Assembly (NCBI RefSeq): GCF_000720765.1
Contig: NZ_JODC01000014.1
Location: forward strand, 62,001-126,000
DNA: 64,000 nucleotides
Reading direction: 5' to 3'
From: Streptomyces sp. NRRL S-646
GTDB taxonomy: Bacteria; Actinomycetota; Actinomycetes; Streptomycetales; Streptomycetaceae
Shown: one piece after another, positions 8,037-16,850 of the stretch
How positions within the stretch are numbered: position 1 is the stretch's first letter
How the letters are laid out: the number at the start of each line of letters is the position of its first letter
Position numbers and translations under genes: made by a program
Notes under the pieces: model-generated
What the model was told of the DNA's origin: nothing
The model's database searches: none
What the model saw: only the letters and a program-made list of their open reading frames with translations

Positions 8037-8156
8037 TCACACAACAGCGTCGGCGGGCAGGGTCTGCTCGGCGAGGAAGGCGGCCGCTGCGGTCCGGAAG
8101 GCTGCGTCTCGGTCGACGAGGGTGTTGTCCAGGTCGATCATCAGCAGCGGCGGCAT
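8037..8156 (-). pseudogene. Truncated HAD-family hydrolase remnant (39 residues)
   Basis: The frame reads MPPLLMIDLDNTLVD and stops after 39 codons. The opening is the DxDxT nucleophile motif of haloacid dehalogenase phosphatases, but the family needs about 200 residues, so only the 5' tip remains. It follows the PucR-type gene by 2 bp in the same direction, so it was probably co-transcribed with it. The homology is lost close to the Zur site of the ABC importer, as if the importer block replaced the rest of the gene. Confidence 0.7.
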
Positions 8157-8158
8157 GG

Positions 8159-9391
8159 CTACAGCCTTGCCCCCTTCAGTGCCATGTGCAGCAGCAGCCG
8201 GTCCTCGCCGTCGTCCAGGTCGAGGCCCGTCAGCTTCTCCACGCGGGACAGGCGGTAGTACAGGGTCTGGCGGTGGATGCCCAGCTCGGCAGCCGTGCGG
8301 GCGGCCTGGCCCGCACAGTCGAGGTAGATCTCGGCCGTGCGGGCGAGTTCGCGGTAGGTGGGGGACAACAGGGTCTCTACGGCAGGGTCGTGGGCCACCT
8401 CCGGCGGCAGCGAGGTCAGCAGGCGGAACGGGCCGATGTGCGCCCACTGGGCGACGGGACCCAGCCGGGGCTCCGCCAGCGCGGCCCGCGCCGCCGCCAA
8501 GGCCTCGCGCCAGGCCGTCCCCACCTCCGCGAGCCCGGTGCGCGCGGCCGCGACCCCGCACGCCGCCGTGCCGCCCCCCTCCAGCTGCCGCGCCCGCTCC
8601 AGCAGTCGCCCCGCCGCCGAGGTGGCCGGCGTCAGGACGTCCGCCGAGCGCAGCCGTACCAGCAGGGCGAGGGCCTGGGAGGCCGCACCCCACGGCACCG
8701 TGCAGAGCGCCGTCGCCCCCGGCACCGTACGGACCGAAGGGGCGTCGTCCGGGTCGGCGGACGGCCAGGGCGTCACGCAGACCACCGTGTGCAGGCCGTC
8801 CGCGCGCGAGCCCAGCGCGGTGCGCAGTTCCGCCACCGCCATGTCCTGCGGCCAGCCGCGCTCGGCGGTGAGCACGGCCCGCAGCTCCCGGGTGAGGTCG
8901 GCGCCGTGCTGCGCCTCGTCCGCCAGCAGCGCGCCGATGCGGGCCGCCACGTCCATGGCCGCGGTCAGCTGCCGGTCGGTCGGGCCCGGGTCGGAGTCCA
9001 GCAGCCACACGTACCCCAGGACGACGCCCCGATGGCGTACCGGCAGGCAGATACGTCCCCGGTACACGCCGGCCTCGGGGGTCGGCGGGATACGGACCGG
9101 GCCCGTCGCCCGCGTGATGCCGAAGCCCTCGAACCACGAACGGACGGCGGACGTGGAGCGCCGCGTCAGGATCGAGCGGGTGCGCACGGGGTCCAGGGCG
9201 GAGGTGTCGAGGTCGCCCTCACTGTCGTACGCACCGAAGGCGATCAGCTCGAAGTCCCGGTTCTCCAGGGTCGCGGGGACGCCGAGGAGCTCGGAGATCT
9301 CGTCGACCAGCTCCTGGTAGTCCCCGGCGTGGCTGAAAACTTCGGACGTCACTCGGGCATTCTCCCGCATTTCCAGGCCCGCTTCATACAT
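8159..9391 (-). CDS. PucR/CdaR-type helix-turn-helix regulator of proline catabolism
   Basis: A 410-residue regulator. A GAF-like sensor region occupies roughly residues 15-150, followed by a helical middle. A C-terminal PucR-type HTH of about 55 residues contains [23 protein letters not shown]. It is divergent from putB, with about 107 bp between the starts. In Streptomyces a regulator of this class at this position controls putB and pruA in response to proline; that role is inferred from family and location. ATGs at 9391 and 9370 are both possible starts; the longer is given. Confidence 0.85.
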   Translation of the reverse strand: MYEAGLEMRENARVTSEVFSHAGDYQELVDEISELLGVPATLENRDFELIAFGAYDSEGDLDTSALDPVRTRSILTRRSTSAVRSWFEGFGITRATGPVRIPPTPEAGVYRGRICLPVRHRGVVLGYVWLLDSDPGPTDRQLTAAMDVAARIGALLADEAQHGADLTRELRAVLTAERGWPQDMAVAELRTALGSRADGLHTVVCVTPWPSADPDDAPSVRTVPGATALCTVPWGAASQALALLVRLRSADVLTPATSAAGRLLERARQLEGGGTAACGVAAARTGLAEVGTAWREALAAARAALAEPRLGPVAQWAHIGPFRLLTSLPPEVAHDPAVETLLSPTYRELARTAEIYLDCAGQAARTAAELGIHRQTLYYRLSRVEKLTGLDLDDGEDRLLLHMALKGARL

Positions 9392-9498
9392 CTGTCTGAG
9401 ATCTGCGGCACGGATGCGTGACAGCTGTCGATGGCTGAGGATCGGAGGGATCCTTAGGTTTCACGGTGGTTCTATCTGCTGGTTTGTGGAGGTGCCCC

Positions 9499-10425
9499 GT
9501 GCTGGGTCCCGTGATTCTTGCCGCGTCGCGCAGCGACCGGATGCGACGCCTGATCTCGGCGGCCCCGGTGACCAAGCAGGTCGTCGACCGCTTCATCCCC
9601 GGTGAGACCGTCGACGACATCGTGCCGATCATCAAGGACCTCACCGGTCGCGGCCTGGAGCTGACGATGGACGTCGTCGGCGAGGACATCACCACCCCCG
9701 AGCAGGCCGCCGCGGCCCGGGACGCCTACCTGGCGCTGACCAGCCGGCTGGAGGAGCTGCAGCTGGGCGAGCGGGTCGAGATGTCCGTCAAACTGTCGAT
9801 GTTCGGGCAAGCGCTGGACGGCGGCCACGAGCTGGCCCTCGCCAACGTCCGGCCCGTCGTCGAGGCCGCCGCCGCCATCGGTACGACGGTCACGCTCGAC
9901 GCCGAGGACCACACCACCCTCGACTCGATGTTCGCCATCCACGAGGAGCTGCGGAAGGACTTCCCGCAGACCGGCTGCGTCATCCAGGCCTACCTCTTCC
10001 GCACCGAGGCCGACGCCCGCCGCCTCGCCGCGGCCGGCAGCCGGGTGCGGCTGGTGAAGGGCGCCTACAAGGAGCCTGCCGAGGTCGCGTACCAGCAGAA
10101 GCACGAGATCGACAAGGCGTACGTCCGGGTTCTGAGGACTCTGATGGAGGGCGAGGGGTATCCGATGATCGGGTCCCACGACCCGCGCCTGATCTCGATC
10201 GCGCAGGAGCTCGCCCGCCAGGCCGGGCGCAAGCTCGACGAGTACGAGTTCCAGATGCTGTACGGCATCCGCAGCGACGAGCACCTGCGGCTGGCCGCCG
10301 AGGGCCACCGCATGCGCGTCTACACCGCCTACGGCACCGACTGGTACGGCTACTTCATGCGGCGGCTCGCTGAAAAGCCGGCGAACCTGCGCTTCTTCCT
10401 GAGGAGCATGATCACACGTGGCTGA
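9499..10425 (+). CDS. putB: Proline dehydrogenase
   Basis: A 308-residue FAD-dependent proline dehydrogenase, which oxidises L-proline to pyrroline-5-carboxylate. The (beta/alpha)8 barrel segments include GQALDGG, DAEDHTTLDS, GCVIQAYLFRTEADARRL, RLVKGAYKEP and a C-terminal YGTDWYGYFMRRLAEKPANL. The GTG at 9499 has a GGAGGT Shine-Dalgarno six bases upstream; earlier in-frame ATGs have none. pruA follows and completes conversion to glutamate. The last 69 bp have a diverged second copy at 10490-10558, and the present C-terminus (MITRG) differs from the copy (MVSKG), which looks more ancestral. Confidence 0.93.
   Translation: MLGPVILAASRSDRMRRLISAAPVTKQVVDRFIPGETVDDIVPIIKDLTGRGLELTMDVVGEDITTPEQAAAARDAYLALTSRLEELQLGERVEMSVKLSMFGQALDGGHELALANVRPVVEAAAAIGTTVTLDAEDHTTLDSMFAIHEELRKDFPQTGCVIQAYLFRTEADARRLAAAGSRVRLVKGAYKEPAEVAYQQKHEIDKAYVRVLRTLMEGEGYPMIGSHDPRLISIAQELARQAGRKLDEYEFQMLYGIRSDEHLRLAAEGHRMRVYTAYGTDWYGYFMRRLAEKPANLRFFLRSMITRG
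10357..10425 (+). repeat. putB 3'-end duplication, copy 1 (inside putB)
   Basis: The last 69 bp of putB, encoding MRRLAEKPANLRFF and the stop, are repeated 133 bp downstream. The protein-level match is about 18 of 22 residues including the stop register. Confidence 0.8.
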
Positions 10426-10489
10426 GACAACGAGGCCCTGCCGCGGCGTCGGCCGGGGGTCCGGGAGTTGTCCCCCGGGAAGGCGCAGC

Positions 10490-10558
10490 ATGCGGCGCCT
10501 GGCCGAAAAGCCGGCGAACCTGCGTTTCTTCGTCCGGTCGATGGTCAGCAAGGGCTGA
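10490..10558 (+). pseudogene. Duplicated putB 3' end (22-codon fragment)
   Basis: This stretch encodes MRRLAEKPANLRFFVRSMVSKG and a stop, a second copy of the proline dehydrogenase C-terminus lying alone between putB and pruA. A GGGAAGG about 8 nt upstream of its ATG could allow translation of a 22-residue peptide. It is more likely a relic of partial tandem duplication and deletion. A CCGGGGG/CCCCCGG hairpin (10453-10478) lies between the copies. Confidence 0.75.
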
Positions 10559-10612
10559 GCCCGCACCCCACCAGCTCGCAACACCCGCTCAACATCAAGG
10601 AGTTACGGATCC

Positions 10613-12244
10613 ATGGACGCTGTGACCCAGGTCCCCACCCCCGTCAACGAGCCGGTGCACGGCTACGCCCCCGGCTCGCCCGAGCGCGCCCGGCTGGAGG
10701 CCAAGCTCAAGGAGCTGGCCGAGAACCCGGTCGACCTGCCGATGACGATCGGCGGCGAGAAGCGGATGGGCGGCGGCGAGCGGTTCGACGTCGTGCAGCC
10801 GCACAACCACAAGGCCCGCCTGGGCACGTACGCCAACGCCACCCAGCAGGACGCGCAGGACGCCATCGACGCGGCCCTCGCCGCCGCGCCCGCCTGGCGT
10901 GCGATGTCCTTCGACGACCGCGCCGCGATCATCCTGCGCGCGGCGGAGCTGCTCTCCGGCCCGTGGCGCGAGACCCTTGCGGCCTCCACCATGCTCGGCC
11001 AGTCGAAGACCGCCCAGCAGGCCGAGATCGACTGTCCCTGCGAGCTGATCGACTTCTGGCGCTTCAACGTCGCCTACGCCCGCCAGATCCTGGCCGAGCA
11101 GCCCCCGGCCAACTCCACGGGCGTCTGGAACCGCCTCGACCACCGCCCGCTGGAGGGCTTCGTCTACGCGATCACGCCGTTCAACTTCAGCGCGATCGCG
11201 GGCAACCTGCCCACCGCCCCTGCGCTGATGGGCAACGTCGTCGTCTGGAAGCCGTCGCCGACCCAGACCCACGCGGCCGTCCTGCTGATGCAGCTGCTGG
11301 AGGAGGCGGGTCTGCCCAAGGGCGTCATCAACCTCGTCACCGGCGACGGCATCGAGGTCTCCAAGGTGGCCCTCGAGCACCGCGACCTCGCGGGCATCCA
11401 CTTCACCGGCTCGACCAAGACCTTCCAGTACCTGTGGAAGACGGTCGGCAACAACATCGAGAAGTACCGCTCCTACCCGCGCCTGGTCGGCGAGACCGGC
11501 GGCAAGGACTTCCTGGTCGCCCACCCGAGCGCCGACCCCGCGGTCCTGAAGACGGCGCTCACCCGCGGTGCCTTCGAGTACCAGGGCCAGAAGTGCAGCG
11601 CGACCTCCCGCGCCTACATCCCGGCGTCCATCTGGAACTCCGGCTTCAAGGAGGAGTTCGCCGCCGAGGTCGACTACCTGACCATGGGTGACGTCACCGA
11701 CCTCTCCAACTTCATCGGCGCCGTCATCGACGAGCGCTCCTTCGCCAAGAACAAGGCCGCCATCGACCGCGCGAAGTCCGACCCGGCCTGCACGATCGTC
11801 GCGGGCGGCACCTACGACGACTCGGTCGGCTACTTCGTCCGCCCGACCGTCGTCGAGTGCAACGACCCGGAGAACGAGGTCTTCCGCACCGAGTACTTCG
11901 GCCCGTTCCTCGCCGTGCACGTCTACGAGGACGACAAGTACGAGGAGATGCTGACCCAGATGGAGTCGGTGTCCGACTACGCGCTGACGGGCTCGGTCAT
12001 CTCCAATGACCGCGCGGCGGCCGCGTACACGATGGACAAGCTCCGCTACGCGGCCGGCAACTTCTACATCAACGACAAGTCGACCGGCGCCGTCGTCGGC
12101 CAGCAGCCCTTCGGCGGCGGCCGTGCCTCCGGCACCAACGACAAGGCCGGCGCCCCGCAGAACCTGATGCGCTGGACCCTGACCCGAGCGATCAAGGAGA
12201 CGCTGGTCCCGCCGACGGACTACACGTACCCGCACATGGGCTGA
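10613..12244 (+). CDS. pruA: L-glutamate gamma-semialdehyde (1-pyrroline-5-carboxylate) dehydrogenase
   Basis: A 543-residue aldehyde dehydrogenase performing the second step of proline breakdown, glutamate semialdehyde to glutamate with NAD+. The general-base Glu lies in GETGGKDF (about residue 294) and the catalytic Cys328 in QGQKCSATSRAY. NAD-binding segments (ITPFNFSAIAGNLP, NVVVWKPS, FTGSTKTFQYL) and the C-terminal FGGGRASGTNDKAGAP are all in place. Length matches the monofunctional enzyme. AAGGAG lies 5' of the ATG. It is transcribed with or just after putB. Confidence 0.95.
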   Translation: MDAVTQVPTPVNEPVHGYAPGSPERARLEAKLKELAENPVDLPMTIGGEKRMGGGERFDVVQPHNHKARLGTYANATQQDAQDAIDAALAAAPAWRAMSFDDRAAIILRAAELLSGPWRETLAASTMLGQSKTAQQAEIDCPCELIDFWRFNVAYARQILAEQPPANSTGVWNRLDHRPLEGFVYAITPFNFSAIAGNLPTAPALMGNVVVWKPSPTQTHAAVLLMQLLEEAGLPKGVINLVTGDGIEVSKVALEHRDLAGIHFTGSTKTFQYLWKTVGNNIEKYRSYPRLVGETGGKDFLVAHPSADPAVLKTALTRGAFEYQGQKCSATSRAYIPASIWNSGFKEEFAAEVDYLTMGDVTDLSNFIGAVIDERSFAKNKAAIDRAKSDPACTIVAGGTYDDSVGYFVRPTVVECNDPENEVFRTEYFGPFLAVHVYEDDKYEEMLTQMESVSDYALTGSVISNDRAAAAYTMDKLRYAAGNFYINDKSTGAVVGQQPFGGGRASGTNDKAGAPQNLMRWTLTRAIKETLVPPTDYTYPHMG

Positions 12245-12270
12245 CCCGTCGCCGGGGCAGACTGCCCCTC

Positions 12271-13149
12271 ATGACGGTGACGCAGCACGAGAGCTCGACC
12301 GTGGTGGCCGACGACGGCGTACGTCTGTGGGCCGCACGGTCGGGCAGCGGCGACCCCCTGGTGCTCTGCCACGGCGGCCCCGGGCTCTGGGACTACTTCG
12401 AGGACGTGGCCGGGATACTGGGCGACCTGGCCACGGTCGTCCGCTGGGACCAGCGCGGATGCGGCCGTTCGGAGCGGTGCGCCGGGCCGTGGACCAGCGA
12501 GCGGTTCGTCGCCGATCTCGACGCCGTACGGCGGCACTTCGGGCTGGAGCGGATGGCGCTGCTCGGTCACTCGTGGGGTGCGCAACTGGCGTTGAGCTGT
12601 GCGCTCGCGCATCCCGAGCGGGTGAGTTCGCTGGTGTACGTGAGCGGCACGGGCATCGGACCGGACTCCGACTGGTTCGGCGCCTTCCGGGAGAACCTCC
12701 TCGCGCGGCTCGGTGAGCGGCCCGAACGGCTGGCGCGGTGGCGGGAGTTGACGGACCGGCCGCATCTGAGCGAGGGCGAGGAGCGGGAGCGGGCGGTGCT
12801 CCAGTGGTCCGCCGACTACCCGGACCGGGAACGGGCGCTGGAGCACGCCGGGCGGCTCGCCGACCCCTGGCTCGGGATCAACACCGAGTGCAGCAGGGCC
12901 CTCAACGACGAGCGCAGGCGGAACTGGGGCACTCCCGGGCTCTACGACGCCTGCACGTCCCTCGACGTGCCCGTGCTGATCGTCGACGGCGAGCGGGACC
13001 CGCGGCCACGCTCGGCGGTCGACTCCCTGGAACGGGCCCTGCCGCGGGTACGCCGCGCGACGCTGCCGGAGGCCGGGCACGCGCCGTGGGTGGAGGACCC
13101 GAAGGGGTTCCGGGAGGCGGTGGCGGCGGCGCTGCGGCCCCGGGGCTAG
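12271..13149 (+). CDS. Alpha/beta hydrolase, proline iminopeptidase-like
   Basis: A 292-residue alpha/beta-hydrolase. The oxyanion region HGGPGLWDYF (about residues 33-42), WDQRGCGRSE and the nucleophile elbow GHSWGAQ (Ser about 98) are typical of proline iminopeptidases. The late Asp (DGERDPR) and His (GHAPWVEDP) complete the triad. It lies 26 bp behind pruA and may share its transcript, which would suit release of N-terminal proline from peptides, but other ester or amide substrates are possible. It ends overlapping the convergent small gene by 4 bp. Confidence 0.85.
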   Translation: MTVTQHESSTVVADDGVRLWAARSGSGDPLVLCHGGPGLWDYFEDVAGILGDLATVVRWDQRGCGRSERCAGPWTSERFVADLDAVRRHFGLERMALLGHSWGAQLALSCALAHPERVSSLVYVSGTGIGPDSDWFGAFRENLLARLGERPERLARWRELTDRPHLSEGEERERAVLQWSADYPDRERALEHAGRLADPWLGINTECSRALNDERRRNWGTPGLYDACTSLDVPVLIVDGERDPRPRSAVDSLERALPRVRRATLPEAGHAPWVEDPKGFREAVAAALRPRG

Positions 13150-13352
13150 CCGGGCAGTTCCGTGCGCTCCCACCACTCGTACACCCGGAGCGTGCCCTCC
13201 GGTGTGTCCGCGTGGCGTGCGGTCCGCCTGAAGTGCTCGTAGCCGTTGCGCAGCTCGATCTTCAGGTCTGCTCCGGGCGTCGCGATCGGCACGATCCGCT
13301 CCGGCAGATCCTGCGGGCCGCCCTCGAGAAGTGCCTTGGCCTTGTCGTTCAT
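13146..13352 (-). CDS. DUF5988-like small protein
   Basis: A 68-residue protein that resembles the small Streptomyces DUF5988 family: an LxGGPxxLPERI opening, then a conserved YEHFRRT and a C-terminal WWERTEL. It has no signal peptide, Cys or transmembrane segment. Its function is unknown; members often sit beside natural-product or regulatory genes, but here the neighbours are proline catabolism and a hydrolase. Confidence 0.65.
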   Translation of the reverse strand: MNDKAKALLEGGPQDLPERIVPIATPGADLKIELRNGYEHFRRTARHADTPEGTLRVYEWWERTELPG

Positions 13353-13661
13353 GAACTCACCGTTCCCTTCACCGGTGGCTGTTGTCGCATGCCGTGCCGA
13401 GGATCAGCCGTGTGGGCGAAATCCCAGCTCAGAGCGGTGTGACCCAATCCACCGTCTCAGATAGTAGGAAGTCCGAGTAATTGTGGAGACAGACCGGGCC
13501 CGCTCGCTTACTTTTGTAGGAGCCGAACGTCTCGCTCGACCAAGCGAATGGCGGTCGTGAGCGCGCCCCGTGCAGGCAACCCCTGCGGCACCGCTCCCCG
13601 CCCCATCCGGCGTCTCGTAACCCCTTTCCGCACTCCCGGATTTCGAAGGAGTCGATTTCCC
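13353..13661. other. 309-bp intergenic region, divergent promoters
   Basis: This gap separates two divergent small genes and is less GC-rich in its middle (AGATAGTAGGAAG, GAGTAATTGTGG). It presumably holds both promoters. I see no convincing -10/-35 pair, no RNA gene and no long hairpin. Confidence 0.4.
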
Positions 13662-13793
13662 ATGGCCGAGACGACCGCACGCCGCCGAGTCCGTCACATC
13701 TCCCGTACGAGCGAGTCCGACCGCAAGAACGCCGCAGCCGCCCTCCAGCGCGCCCTCGATCGCAGGGACAACGGCGGTTCGACCGGCCACTGA
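13662..13793 (+). CDS. Small basic protein of unknown function (43 aa)
   Basis: MAETTARRRVRHISR begins a very basic 43-residue protein. Its middle reads like an amphipathic helix (SDRKNAAAALQRALDRRDN) and the end is polar. GAAGGAG lies 10 nt before the ATG, a strong initiation signal, and the gene is followed by a terminator hairpin, so it is probably real. I do not recognise the family; a nucleic-acid-binding or ribosome-associated role would fit the charge but is a guess. Confidence 0.6.
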   Translation: MAETTARRRVRHISRTSESDRKNAAAALQRALDRRDNGGSTGH

Positions 13794-13818
13794 GCCGGGC
13801 ATCACCACTGAGCCGGGA

Positions 13819-13866
13819 GCCGCACCCGCATGAGGTGCGGCGCGGACTCACACCCCGCGCCGCACC
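13819..13866. terminator. Overlapping terminator hairpins (convergent genes)
   Basis: GCCGCACC...GGTGCGGC (13819-13841) forms one perfect stem. GGTGCGGCGCGG...CCGCGCCGCACC forms a second, mutually exclusive 12-bp stem reaching into the 3' end of the phosphatase gene. This serves the small plus-strand gene and possibly the opposing one. Confidence 0.7.
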
Positions 13867-15410
13867 TCGAAGTGATCGATGCGCTCGCCGCTGTCCGTGA
13901 GCGCCGACACCTTCAGGGCGGGCTTCGCACCGCTCTCCGCCTCCACCGTGAGCAGGGAGAAGCCCCGGTAGCGCACCCGCGACCACTCCACGGTCTCCGC
14001 CGCGGAGGCCTTCGACCTCGTCCACCGGAAGGTGCCGACGGAGTCGTGGTGCGTTACGTGCCCCTCGTAGCTCTCCTTCACGCCCGCCGGGAAGCCGTAC
14101 AGATCACGGCCACCGCCGCCCGCCGTGACATACACGATCCCGTCCCGTGCCGGGTCGGTCGACGCACCGATGGGGACCGGCCTGCCGACCTCGCCGTTCC
14201 TGATGGCGTCCGTCCGCTCGTACACATGGTTGTGGCCGTTGATCACCAGGTCCACCTGGTGCTTGGCGAACAGCGGCAGCCACTCCGCGCGCACGCCGCC
14301 GTCGGAGGCGTGCGCGGAGGTCGAGTAGGCGCAGTGGTGGAAGAAGACGACGACGAAGTCGACGTCGTTCGCAGCCCGCAGCTCGGCCAGCTTCCGGTCC
14401 AGCCACTTCGTCTGCCTGCCGCCCGTGTAGCCGAAGTTGGCGGGGATCTCGTACGAGACGTCGTTGGCGTCCAACGCCACGAAGCCGACGTTGCCGTAGG
14501 TGAACGCGTACACCCCGGGCGCCGTGCGGGCGTCGAAGCCGCTGTCCGGGAGGGAGAAGCGGGCCAGCTGGCCGCCGTAGCCCTCCGGCGAGTACCAGGC
14601 CTCCATGTCGTGGTTGCCGGTCGTCACCATCCAGGGCACCGACCTCGCCACCGGCTCGTTCTGCTTGAGGAACAGGTCCCAGAACGCGGGGTCGTAGCCG
14701 TCCGACTTCTCGCCCCGGCCGTTGGTGTCGGCGTAGCAGATGTCACCCGCGTGCAGATGGAAGGCGGGCTTCTGGCGCAGGATGACGTGGTCGTTGGCGG
14801 CCGCGGCCTGGCTGACGCCCTGGTCGCCGAAGGCCGTGAACACGAACTTCTCCGGGGACGCCGGCGCCGTGCGGAAGGTGCCGATCGTCGAGCGGTGCTT
14901 CGGGGAGGCCGGATCGAAGCCCTCGTGGCCCACGCCGTAGTAGTACGTCGTGCCGGGGCGCAGGCCGTCCAGGGCCGCGTGCAGGTAGTACTGCTCCAGC
15001 GCCGGACGCACACCCGTCACGCCCGGCGTGTGCAGATCGCGGACCTCGGCCTCGATCTTCCGGCTCAGGTCGTCGGGGGTGGAGCCGATGCGGACATACG
15101 GCTTCCGCACGGCCAGCGGGACCTGCCACGAGACCCGCATCTGTGACTTCGGGTCGGCGCCGAAGGCGAGATGGCGGCCGAAGGGGGAGACGACCGAGCC
15201 GTGCACCGTCGGGGTCGCGGGCGCCGAACTCCTCGTGCCCTGCGCTCCCGATCCGCCGCCGCAGCCGGTCAGCGCCCCGCCCGCTGCCACTGCGCCGGCC
15301 GTCACCAGCGTGCGGCGCCGGATCAGCTTGGTGCGCAGGTACTCGTGCTGCTCGGCCATGCTCATCCGGCTTGCGAGCTGTGGCGGGATGCCGACGTCGG
15401 GGATGTCCAT
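13848..15410 (-). CDS. Secreted purple acid phosphatase / metallophosphoesterase
   Basis: A 520-residue exported phosphomonoesterase. A long cytoplasmic leader is followed by a twin-arginine-like IRRRTLVTAGAVAAGG and a lipobox-like ALTGC, suggesting Tat export and lipid anchoring. Then comes a fibronectin-like PAP N-terminal domain (about residues 75-180) and the catalytic domain. The latter has the metal-ligand motifs GDQG, GDICYAD, GNHD, FFHH and GHNHVYER of the purple acid phosphatase family. It hydrolyses phosphate esters outside the cell. The start is the ATG at 15410 (GGGAAG about 10 nt upstream); an ATG at 15491 would add 27 residues but has no Shine-Dalgarno. Divergent from leuB. Confidence 0.85.
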   Translation of the reverse strand: MDIPDVGIPPQLASRMSMAEQHEYLRTKLIRRRTLVTAGAVAAGGALTGCGGGSGAQGTRSSAPATPTVHGSVVSPFGRHLAFGADPKSQMRVSWQVPLAVRKPYVRIGSTPDDLSRKIEAEVRDLHTPGVTGVRPALEQYYLHAALDGLRPGTTYYYGVGHEGFDPASPKHRSTIGTFRTAPASPEKFVFTAFGDQGVSQAAAANDHVILRQKPAFHLHAGDICYADTNGRGEKSDGYDPAFWDLFLKQNEPVARSVPWMVTTGNHDMEAWYSPEGYGGQLARFSLPDSGFDARTAPGVYAFTYGNVGFVALDANDVSYEIPANFGYTGGRQTKWLDRKLAELRAANDVDFVVVFFHHCAYSTSAHASDGGVRAEWLPLFAKHQVDLVINGHNHVYERTDAIRNGEVGRPVPIGASTDPARDGIVYVTAGGGGRDLYGFPAGVKESYEGHVTHHDSVGTFRWTRSKASAAETVEWSRVRYRGFSLLTVEAESGAKPALKVSALTDSGERIDHFEVRRGV

Positions 15411-15540
15411 GGGAGGGAACTTCCCAGCGATGGCCAACGCCCGCCAGACATACGGGTGAACGGGTGGCGACCAGTTGACGCCCTCCGTCATCGGTGTGTC
15501 CGTATGGCGGACATGGCATGTCATTCCATGGGACGAGGAG

Positions 15541-15546
15541 TAGGGT
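15541..15546 (+). promoter_or_regulatory. leuB -10 element, leaderless signature
   Basis: TAGGGT lies 6 nt before the leuB ATG and there is no Shine-Dalgarno between them. That arrangement (TANNNT, 6-7 nt, start codon) marks leaderless transcripts in actinobacteria. Confidence 0.5.
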
Positions 15547-15552
15547 TCCCGC

Positions 15553-16596
15553 ATGTCTCGCAGCATCAATCTCGCAGTGATTCCCGGTGACGGCATCGGC
15601 CAGGAGGTCGTGGCCGAAGGTCTGAAGGTCCTCTCCGCCGTCCTTCCGCAGGATGTGAAGCTGGAGACCAAGGAGTACGACTTCGGCGCCCAGCGCTACC
15701 ACGCCACCGGTGAGACCCTCACCGACGCCGACCTCGACGCGCTGAAGAAGCACGACGCCATTCTGCTGGGCGCGATCGGTGACCCGAGCGTCCCCTCCGG
15801 CGTCCTGGAGCGCGGCTTCCTGCTCAAGCTCCGTTTCGCCTTCGACCACCACGTCAACCTGCGGCCGAGCAAGCTGCTCCCGGGTGTGGCCACCCCGCTG
15901 GCCGGCGAGCCGAGCATCGACTTCGTCGTGGTCCGTGAGGGCACCGAGGGCCCGTACACCGGCAACGGCGGCACCATCCGCAAGGGCACCGAGCACGAGG
16001 TCGCCACCGAGGTCTCCGTCAACACGGCCTTCGGTGTGGAGCGCGTCGTCCGCGACGCCTTCGCCCGTGCGCAGGCCCGCCCGCGCAAGAAGCTCGCGCT
16101 GATCCACAAGAACAACGTGCTGACCTTCGCGGGTCACCTGTGGACCAACATCTTCAACAAGGTGGCCGCGGAATTCCCCGAGGTCACCACCGAGTACATG
16201 CACGTCGACGCGGCGACCATCTACCTGGTCACGCAGCCCGAGCGCTTCGACGTGATCGTCACCGACAACCTCTTCGGCGACATCATCACCGACCTCGCCG
16301 CGGCCGTCTCCGGCGGCATCGGCGTCGCCGCGAGCGGGAACATCAACCCGTCCGGCGAGTTCCCCTCGATGTTCGAGCCCGTGCACGGCTCGGCGCCCGA
16401 CATCGCAGGCCAGGGCAAGGCCGACCCCTCCGCCACGGTGCTGTCCGTCGCGCTGCTCCTGCGTCACCTCGGCTACGAGGCCGAGGCCGCCCGTATCGAC
16501 GAGGCGGTCTCCGCCGACCTCGCCGAGCGCACCGGCAAGCCCGCCCGCTCCACGTCGGAGATCGGTGACGCGCTGGCCGTACGAGTAGCCGGCTGA
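15553..16596 (+). CDS. leuB: 3-isopropylmalate dehydrogenase
   Basis: A 347-residue enzyme of leucine synthesis: 3-isopropylmalate to 2-oxoisocaproate (after decarboxylation) with NAD+. It opens with the family motif [12 protein letters not shown], has the [12 protein letters not shown] substrate loop, and carries the metal-binding signature [18 protein letters not shown] with ASGNIN following. Length matches the short actinobacterial type. The ATG appears leaderless. Two hairpins follow the stop, so it is likely monocistronic, with ilvE on its own promoter. Confidence 0.95.
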   Translation: MSRSINLAVIPGDGIGQEVVAEGLKVLSAVLPQDVKLETKEYDFGAQRYHATGETLTDADLDALKKHDAILLGAIGDPSVPSGVLERGFLLKLRFAFDHHVNLRPSKLLPGVATPLAGEPSIDFVVVREGTEGPYTGNGGTIRKGTEHEVATEVSVNTAFGVERVVRDAFARAQARPRKKLALIHKNNVLTFAGHLWTNIFNKVAAEFPEVTTEYMHVDAATIYLVTQPERFDVIVTDNLFGDIITDLAAAVSGGIGVAASGNINPSGEFPSMFEPVHGSAPDIAGQGKADPSATVLSVALLLRHLGYEAEAARIDEAVSADLAERTGKPARSTSEIGDALAVRVAG

Positions 16597-16686
16597 CCCT
16601 CCCCCAGAGCCTTAAGGGCCTGGGGGGACCCCCAGGCCACTCGAAACACTTCGAAGCCGCCGGGTCGCATCAGCACCCGGCGGCTT
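16597..16686 (+). terminator. Terminator region after leuB
   Basis: A CCCCC/GGGGG-rich hairpin just after the stop (16600-16640) is followed by a perfect 12-bp stem, AAGCCGCCGGGT (16654-16665) with ACCCGGCGGCTT (16675-16686). Confidence 0.8.
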
Positions 16687-16850
16687 CCGCTGTGTCCCCG
16701 CCGGGTGCCACCATCATCCCCTGGGCCGCATTTCACGCCGTTTCTTCCACGGCCTCCGCCTTGCGATAATCGAACGCGGAGCCGCGGATTGAGGGAATGC
16801 TCGGACGTCCTAGCACTGGCCACCGGCCGTACGGACGTGAGCGCGGCCCG

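Noticed and set aside
13353..13661. Structured RNA or riboswitch in the gap
   Set aside because: I found no extended pairing or terminator-like structure there; it reads as an ordinary divergent promoter region.
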